From Ichthyophonus hoferi (lineage: Eukaryota > Opisthokonta > Ichthyosporea > Ichthyophonida > Ichthyophonidae): a stretch of DNA of 20,519 bases. A program made the translations under genes and the position numbers. Under the pieces are notes generated by a model that had not been told where the DNA came from, ran no database searches, and saw only the letters and a list, made by a program, of their open reading frames with translations. The stretch lies in assembly GCA_002751075.1 (NCBI GenBank), contig NAOQ01000051.1, positions 65,507 to 86,025 on the forward strand. Direction: 5' to 3'. Position 1 is the first letter of the stretch, and every line of letters begins with the position of its first letter. Positions 1 to 8,200 of the stretch are shown piece after piece.

Positions 1-180
1 TTTCGTATATAAACTAATTAACACCAGTATTAATTAATCATGACTATATTTATTTTGATCTAGGTTGCCTATGTATTTATATTTTATAGCCTGTTCTATT
101 GTATTTAATAATCTTTGGTCGTCTTTGTAACAATACTTACAGTACTACTCTGACTTACGTTTATCCCTTACGGCATGCAG

Positions 181-282
181 TTATTTAAGGCACAGAGAGA
201 GGGTTTGGAGTTGATTGAGTACAAGTTTGCCCTGGAAAATATCGAATCTAAGCTACTTGGATTGGAGGAGGCCACCCAATAA
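181..282 (+). CDS. Terminal coding exon of an unidentified plus-strand gene (partial)
   Basis: An acceptor (cccttacggcatgcag) ends at 180 and is followed by 33 open codons and a TAA at 280-282. The peptide starts LFKAQREGLELIEYKF and ends LGLEEATQ. It is charged, rich in Leu, Glu and Lys, and suits an amphipathic helix or coiled coil at a C-terminus. The upstream exons lie outside the window. The incoming phase is read as 0 because this frame alone is open with sensible codon use. The stop overlaps an AATAAA poly(A) signal, which supports a terminal exon. The gene converges on the minus-strand TIPE gene about 1.75 kb away. I do not recognise the family. The resemblance to C-terminal helices of vesicle-trafficking proteins is too slight to name. 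Confidence 0.55.
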   Translation, partial: LFKAQREGLELIEYKFALENIESKLLGLEEATQ

Positions 283-283
283 A
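278..283 (+). terminator. AATAAA poly(A) signal overlapping the stop codon
   Basis: A perfect AATAAA hexamer lies at 278-283 and contains the TAA stop at 280-282. If it is used, the 3' UTR is only about 15-30 nt long. Inference from the motif and its position only. Confidence 0.45.
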
Positions 284-806
284 AACCTACTATTTGATAG
301 CGTAACATGTATAGAACTAACTAAGTGAGCGCTATGGCACCAGCGTTACCTCCCGAATATATTATGATAGGCAGATCTACTTTATGCAATGTTGTCGGCC
401 AAAGTCTTTTGGTGTTTGTTTTTTGATTTCTGATTCTCTTCATAATTTATGGTATGTGGGAAATTTTACCCTGCATGTTGTAATTTTATTCTATAGTTTA
501 ATGCTATCTATACCACTATATACATGCACATCCTATTATTTGTTTTGTTTTGTTGTCCCTCTGCGTTACTTACTTTACTTAAGCAACTAAATGTCTAATA
601 GTTGATGGCAATTATATCGCAGCAGCGTAGGATAATTCATTGTTTCACTTGATATTATCATAAATACGAACCAAAGTTAACCAGCAACATGGCCGAAGTG
701 TAACATATAATAAATGAAACCATTCTACCACAATTACATATATTTGTCAAAAAAATACATGAGTGGAGTATACTTTACTTGTTTTGGTAGCTTACAGTCA
801 TATATA
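284..806. other. Intergenic, no gene seen
   Basis: AT-rich sequence. The open frame at 384-590 is Phe/Leu/Tyr-rich, as expected of random AT-rich DNA, has no splice context and resembles no protein I know. Confidence 0.6.
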
Positions 807-808
807 TA

Positions 809-1065
809 GGGTTTTCGATCCAAATGATCAGTTTCGCGATCAGAAATTTAGCTATGCCGATCAAAATTAAAAACAATTATACATATCAAACAACAAGAAG
901 TTTTTTGAACTAGTAGTTTTTTACTATAATAAAAGATAATTTTTTTATTTACATATTTATTCTCCTTTTGATCAGGAACAATTTAATTTTGATCGGCAAA
1001 ATAATTTTTTGATTGGCATGGTTAAACTTTTGATCGCGAAACTGATCATTTGGATTGAAAACCCC
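809..1065. mobile_element. 257-bp MITE with about 58-bp terminal inverted repeats and TA target-site duplication
   Basis: The left end GGGTTTTCGATCCAAATGAT is mirrored at the right end as ATCATTTGGATTGAAAACCCC. The inverted match runs about 58 bp inward with a few mismatches and includes CAGTTTCGCGATC and TGCCGATCAAAA. A TA dinucleotide lies on each side (807-808 and 1066-1067), as in Tc1/mariner-type insertions. There is no coding capacity, so this is a non-autonomous element. The motif GATC and its partners recur inside, giving a long palindromic hairpin in single-stranded form. Family assignment to Tc1/mariner is inferred from the TA duplication alone. Confidence 0.75.
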
Positions 1066-1462
1066 TATACATATATATACTGATTCTTATTATGATGCCC
1101 GTGCAATAGTGGACTGGATGTGTTCCGTTGTATTATACATAAAGCAATTATAATTCTCAAGGTGGCGTATAACCCGTGTATACATTAATTGATCAAACAG
1201 ATGAAGTATTGTTCAGCACTGATATTCATGATCTATAACTTAATTTTTATTATAATGGCTTTGTTGTAGTATAATATAGTCACATGAAATTTAATAGGCA
1301 GAAAGTATAAAAGAATGGCTTCAGTTTACTATAATTACTCGTTAAAATAACAGAATTAACAAAGAAATAAATATATAGGCGTATTGTTCTTTCACCAGTT
1401 TCCAGAATAAATTCACTACCTGATCTATCTCTGGAATACAAATATTCAATTCCAATAATGTC

Positions 1463-1815
1463 CATTTCAGCCTGTATAGTAGTTATCTTTCCCTTGCAAT
1501 CTAATATAATATGATCTAATCTAATCTAATATCATACAGTATGTTCTGGGTGGCAGCTGACTATTGCAAACAGATAATTTTGGATAAAAATTGTACAGCC
1601 TTTATTCAGTTATCAGTACATAATAACGAGTTCCCAATCTGTTCCAGACAGAACTTTTTTATACTTTCCGAATACAGCCTTTTATATATAAAAATACTTC
1701 GCAAACCCAGTATAAATTAATTAATTAATTAGATAATTATAACTATGGCTACTTTGCCTATATTGTGTATGTAGCTAGAATTAACCAACAGTTCGTTCAC
1801 CTATAAGGGTATGTA
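1463..1815. repeat. Interspersed repeat, copy A (partner at 7224-7522)
   Basis: This stretch matches 7224-7522 in the same orientation. Shared blocks include GGGTGGCAGCTGA, TTTATTCA, GAGTTCC-AATCTGT, ATTAATTAATT-GATAATTA and ACTTTGCCT. Copy A carries about 40 extra bp of TCTAA/TATAA repeat near 1501-1545. By eye identity is roughly two thirds, so the copies are old. No TIRs, poly(A) tail or coding frame identify the class. It sits just past the TIPE stop codon and could be part of that 3' UTR. Confidence 0.55.
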
Positions 1816-2033
1816 TTTCCCAGAATATATAATCACGGAGTGATCCGTGTATTGCAGCCAACGTTGTGGCTATTATATCACCCTCTTAAGAAACATAACC
1901 AAGATACTCTCTACTTCCTCCACAATAAACAGACATAGGCTAGTCAGAAGTAGTGTAATTCTAACATGCGTATTTAAAATATTCACAATTAATGTTTTTG
2001 TCATGTTATTTGTTTCTTTTTTCTTTTGGAGAA

Positions 2034-2213
2034 TTACAGCTTATCATCATCAACCAGGGATTTCAGTTGTACAATAATTTTTGTCACTCTAGCATATTCC
2101 TCTGTGGTGTTGGGGTCAAATGACTTCTGCAGGCGGCCGGGTTTCATAACGTAATCAAAAATAAAGTGTATACGTGCTACACTCTTTTCAGTCAGATGGG
2201 GCTTTAAAAGGGC
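2034..2213 (-). CDS. TIPE exon 8 (terminal)
   Basis: The acceptor is tgcccgtgcccacacag, and the exon encodes 59 residues plus TAA in phase 0. It opens with ALLKPHLTEKS and continues with ARIHFIFDYV, matching the family's HLT-KSHGRI--VF-HF segment, and it ends LVDDDKL like the LLDEGKL-type end of TIPE2. His-Gly of the family's KSHGR motif is replaced (KSVAR). No close AATAAA is seen on the minus strand just past the stop, so the 3' UTR end is unknown. Confidence 0.9.
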   Translation of the reverse strand, partial: ALLKPHLTEKSVARIHFIFDYVMKPGRLQKSFDPNTTEEYARVTKIIVQLKSLVDDDKL

Positions 2214-5200
2214 CTGTGTGGGCACGGGCAGGATTGGTGTGGGTCAGGGTAAGAGAAGGGAAAGAGAGAAAAGATATGAAGTATTTAAGTAATAGTATAA
2301 TATTTCCAAAACGAAAAGGGTGTGTTTGAGTATTAATAGAGAATGCTGGCAAAATCACGTACGGTGAATTTTGGGATTGCAACATATATATATATACATG
2401 CACACACACACATATCAACCTCACACACCCACATATCCACACACATACATACAGCCCCCCACACAAACAAAAACCCTTACAACAAGAGAGTCGCGCTGTT
2501 CTTTAAAAATAGTCATCAAGAAGTCTTGTGTAAACGAGTCCATATCATAGAAACTAATTAGTGTCATTACTAGCTTCTTAAACAGCGATTGGGTATGGCT
2601 CATCTTTTCCATTTCCACCGAGGTAAATTGCTTGTTTTTAAGGAGAAGTCCTAGTTTGACAACGATTTTAATCAGGTTCTGTGATAGGATGGTATTGTTA
2701 TGATATGATATGATATTGGTGGGTTAAAAGGGAAAGGTATGTGATTGCATGGTTAGGTAGACAGATTGGACGATAAATACATAGATAAGTAGATAGATAG
2801 AAAAAGAGGAAATAATTTTGATCTAAAATAATAAATCGGGACAGGCAGTTATAAAGGGTAACATAAAGAAAAATAACAATTATAAGAAAAATGATGGGAT
2901 GAATAAGAGAGTAAAAATACTAGAGCTAAAGGCAATAGGTTAACATGAGTTTGTTGTTTTTCATCAATAGCTATAATTTAGTTAGAGTGCATGATGGGTT
3001 AATATAATATAATATATACCATTGTGGCAGTGTTAGCATATGGATTGTGAATTATAAATATTATTTATAAAATGATATATATATAATGCTAAATGTGTGG
3101 TGTTGTACACTGTTGCACTCATGAAATTGAGAAAATACAAATGGTCTAGAATATAATAATAAAATAGGAATAATTAATTCCCATTAGGTAGAGGTGGGTA
3201 GATTGTGAAAGATGGTAGAGAGAGAGAAAGAAAGACACGGACTAAGATGCCCACCCTAACCCATATATATATAATAATTATCACCATCGTATTGTATTGT
3301 AGTGTGGTATATTATGTGGTATTGAATTGTGTTGTAGTATATTGTAGTGTATTATATAGAATTGTAGTGTATTAGTACTACATACATTACATAACAATCA
3401 CTATATATAATTGTTATTCGACTAACCATATCTTTATTAGTTTATCAGAAGTCTTCTCATTTATCTATTACCACTATAAAACAATTAGCAATACCTATAC
3501 TACATAGCAAGCACGTAGTGTTCAAAAATTTAAAATGTACAAATGCATTATTTCCTAGTGTAAAATCAAGTCAGTGTTAATTTTAATACAACCAATAAGC
3601 ATACTTCCTACCATTATCCGAGCATCGCATGTATCTTCTTGATTGGGTCATGAATTTTTTTAAAAGAATAATAATAGTAATAGCAATAATAATCATTGTA
3701 ATATTAATGAAAATGACGCCGCATATAAAGACTATACAAAACTCCTATCCAATCCATTACCTTTATTAATTTATCAGAAGTCTTCTCATTGCTCTGTAGG
3801 GCTACCAACTCATGTATATCATCCAACATTATCCCCATGTCATTGTCTAGAACTGTTTTTAAGGAAGATACTCCCATTTTCCCCAGTACCTAAGGTACCA
3901 GTCAGATATATGGGTGGTTGAAAGTAACCACAGAAAGAGAAATAAATGAAGAATAAGGTAAATAAAAAACCACATAACAAGAAGAAAATACAAGGACACC
4001 TTGTACACTAACCTACAAAGGGAGGAGAGATAAAGGTGTTTAACTAACTATACTATGCTATATACCATATTATACTATGCTATGCTATACTATATAATAC
4101 TATACCATACTATATTATATAATACTATACTATATTATACTATACTATACCATGCTATACTATGCTATATTATACTATACTATATACTATATTATACATT
4201 ATGCTACAATATATATGATGCTATATATTATAATGTATTGTACTATATATCATACTATATTATATTATACTATATCATACTATACTATACTATACAAAAG
4301 TCAGGTTCTATTATTAATAAGCATTTATAATCAATTAAAAAAAAGTTTTTTTTTTTTTGCTTTATTGAAGCCACAAGGAATTCCAGTTTAACATTTTATT
4401 CTTATATTAAATAATATTTTTCCTAACCGACTAATGATTGGACGAGAAGACCTGCTAAAAATAAACGTAAGGCTATAGTCAATGAAAGGGTGTAAATACA
4501 ACACTGGGACTACCAAATACAAATTACTCATTGGTAGTCGGTGCCCTATTTAATAATAAAAAACCAGAAAAAGCTGGTTACTGAAATGGACCAACATACG
4601 TTAAAAATTATAGTTTAATATTATAAGTACACAAATCAATTAGAAAAATTAAATCAAGTACAATACCTTTTTCTGCATACGCAGACCGACACCTTTCTTC
4701 ACCACTGCAAAGATTTAACAGTTAATCGAAGCATAATAGATAGATATTAGATAATAGGGATACAAAGGAATAATATAATGTATGTATAGGATATATATAT
4801 ATAAGAGATAATAAGAAATGGGAAGATCTTTGTGTATGTGTATGTGTATGTGTGTTTATGTATGTATGCATGTATGGTTGGTACCGCAACACCGGTATAT
4901 AGATATAATTAATCTCTTAATTAATCTCTCAATATATATTATACTTCCTTATTCACAAATACTTTTTATTGCTCTAGCTCTTAATAATATAATAACTGTT
5001 ACAACAAAAGGTAACAAGAATAATTTATATATCCCAAAGCTATAATCTGTTTGGTGTAATATCTATTATGGATTTAATCAAGATCAAAATTGTAAATTGT
5101 ATGTACCTATCTATTTATAACTAATTAATCGGAAAAGTGTAACGGAGAAGGAATGTATGTAACTCACTTATCGCATGTTAATATAGAAGATACAGAGGAT

Positions 5201-8200
5201 AGGGAAGAGACAGAGAGAGGTTAGAGAGGGTATAGAGGATGGAGATAGGATATAGGAGATATAGCAAGGAATCAATGAAACAACACCCACTTTTTCAAAA
5301 GCGGTTCCTTCCCTGGAAAACAATGTCTGTAAGTAAGAATACACATTAGCCTGTTTTTATTCATATTGTTTATTTGGCAACAATTTATTAACACGTGATA
5401 GCTTTTAGATTGTAGTTTAAATCTCTTGTAAAAATATATGCTTTGAAGCAAACACTAACCAAATAAAAATAAACAAAGGTATTACGCCGTTGAAAACCTT
5501 ACTTGTGAGAACTACATTTATATCTATCTATTCAAAAGTGGTACTGCAGCATTTTTAATCATAGGTAAAAAGCCCACACAGGCCCTCGGGATTTATAGAA
5601 ACCCGAGTGTTGATGCCACTATAGCAATTAACCTCCCGCACCATCGGGGATGTCTGGCTCATGTGTGGCATGAAACAACTCTAATTTCTATTCAAAGTTT
5701 TCTCCTCAGTGGAAAACACAAGACCTTTCTCTTGTGTATTATTACAAGCCCCTTCACTAAAGCATAACTGTGATTAAAACATCAACTAACATTGAAACAA
5801 TGAATTAATAAATCTTTAAAAAAAACAATAAATATTTAAATATAACATATCACATGCTTTAAGAAACCTCATTAAGACCTTGTTCTTTTGTAAGGAAATA
5901 TTTGAGAATATTCACAAGGAAGACTAAATATAATCCATTAATTACTACTTACATTACGACCTTCCAGGAAAAAGCCTGGAGGAATTTTTGTGAATAGCCA
6001 TATTGGGCTATGCTTATATACTCTTAACAGACGAATAAGCTGTGGCTTAATCTAAAAAAAAATTCAACAAAAATCAATTACAGATCTGACGTCTGACGTT
6101 ACTTGTGAGCGAATATGTCTATATTTTTGCTAAGGTAATTTAGTAATGTTAATAATAAAAAATTTGTTGTGAAATTCATTTTTTAATAGATAGTTACACT
6201 TTCTTATAGGCTTATTATATAGTATTTTAATGTAATTAATAACGGTTTTAAAAACGTAACAATTAATGAAAATATGATTGTGCAAGATATGTGGCGTTTT
6301 CGGATTGGATAAACTAAAATATTCCCCGTCCTGACTTTATTTTTAACCAATAATTAGATATCCCATCTTAATCATCACATAACCAATTTAAAAAGGAAAA
6401 CATTTACAGGTTGTAATTTATTGTATGGCGGTTTGGACGACATATTTAAATTTAATGGCTAGTTCAAGATTCTATTTAACTTGCTGACGATTTCCTATCA
6501 TATCAATCTATTTATTTGCTTTGAAAGACGCTATATATGTATGCTTAAAGAGTTGATAGTTATTGCAACTGGGTTATTAATTTACGCGAACAAACTATTG
6601 CTGCATAATTTTATGCATTGCCGTTTATTGGATGGCGATTTGTATAACATTTAAATTTAATGACTTATTTAATTTGTTGACGATTTCTCATCATATTATC
6701 AGGTTTCTCATCACTCGTTATTATCAATTAACCTATTTATATACAAGTTCTCACATGATATGTTTTGCGTGAATGTTATAAAGTTGTTGGTTGTCGCAAC
6801 CGGATTGTTAATTTACGTTAGCAAACAATGCTGCATAATTCTATGCATAATTTTTTAACTAAGTATAGCTACTTGATGCTGGTTAAAATACCGTTATTTT
6901 ATATTGTTTTTTGACGCGTTGACTTATTCATTTCGAGTTAACTAAAGTGTAATGATAAGGATTTCAATTGGCATTTAAATTAAGTTTAAAATACCATATA
7001 TAATAACCATCGTTGTTTTAAACTGCTTCTATATTTTTTTTTTTTATGCTAACTTATCTTGAAGGTGATGCTCATAATATCTTCCACAAACATCAATTAG
7101 TTACTGTATATTAATACATATAGTCATAATTAATATCATCACCTCTTGAAAGTTTCTGATACAATTGTGTACATATGCTTATTATAATTTTATTGCAATA
7201 GGTAATTTCCTATTATTATTGACAATTTCAGCTTGCGTAATAATTATCTCACCCATGTTCAGGGTGGCAGCTGATTGTTACAAGTAGAGAAATTGGGATA
7301 AATAATCGCATTGACTTTATTCAATATTGCTATAAAATCAAGAGTTCCAAATCTGTATCAGGCATGACTTTTTCATACTTGATAAATCTAGCATTTTGTA
7401 TATAAAATAGAATACTTAAGAACAACATAATTAATTAATTGGATAATTAAAACTACAATCACTTTGCCTGTGTTATATATATAATTATATTTGACAATTA
7501 CTTCACACAAAGAGTATGTGAACCATACCATGTGTTTAGTATATGCTGGCAAATTTTTTTTGACTCGGATATGCATAATTAAACGCATTAAAAGGAATAT
7601 TAACTGGTCTATCTACCTGCATTATAGATTAATGGATCCTCCGCCCACTCAGAATAGATATAAATTAAATTCATTAAATATACTAGTTGAGAAGAAAAAT
7701 AAATAAATGACTGAAGATTATTAATGATGTTGTTTTAATTGGTGTCTGATGTTTGTGTGTTTTAAAAGGAAAGAAAACATGCACTTAAATGGGAGTATAT
7801 AGCCTTTTATTTGCGTTATCTTTTCCAGGATTATTTATTTCTATTGAAAAAAAATACTATGCTCTAAATAATTTGGTTCATATATCAATTTCATCTTCCA
7901 ATTTATTTCAATTTAAAAGAAAACTGCGGTATATAAGGCAGTACTTCCTTCTTTGAATTAACCAATGCTTGCTTTCTTTTTCAGACCACATACAGCGCAA
8001 TATTTATTATTATATGCAATTATAGCACCATATATTACTGTCTTATATAAAATGTTGATACTATAGCATGACATAGAAGAATATGAATATGTTGTAGAAC
8101 TGTTACGTTGAGTTCCTATTGGGAAATGCGTTCATATATGTGCGATAATGATGTGATCAACATGGCTTAATACAAATCCAACCATTATAACCAGCATACC

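Noticed and set aside
1280-1465. Minus-strand frame MDIIGIEYLYSRDRSGSEFI with a possible acceptor and donor
   Set aside because: It lies past the TIPE stop, next to the start of repeat copy A, and no further exon of such a gene was found.
4055-4391. Two plus-strand open frames of 79-91 codons
   Set aside because: They are Tyr/Ile/Leu runs produced by the TATAC repeat, with no splice or start context.
6083-6131. Possible 16-codon minus-strand exon (QKYRHIRSQVTSDVRS) with acceptor ttaccttag and donor gtaatt
   Set aside because: The intron to exon 3b would be only about 42 nt, and the peptide has no support.
7617-7647. Minus-strand exon-like piece with acceptor tattctgag and donor GCAG|gtagat reading WAEDPLIYNAG, reminiscent of a DPL-Y segment in acylglycerol lipases
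   Set aside because: Only eleven residues, phase does not fit the neighbouring TIPE exons, and no other lipase exon was found nearby. Probably chance.
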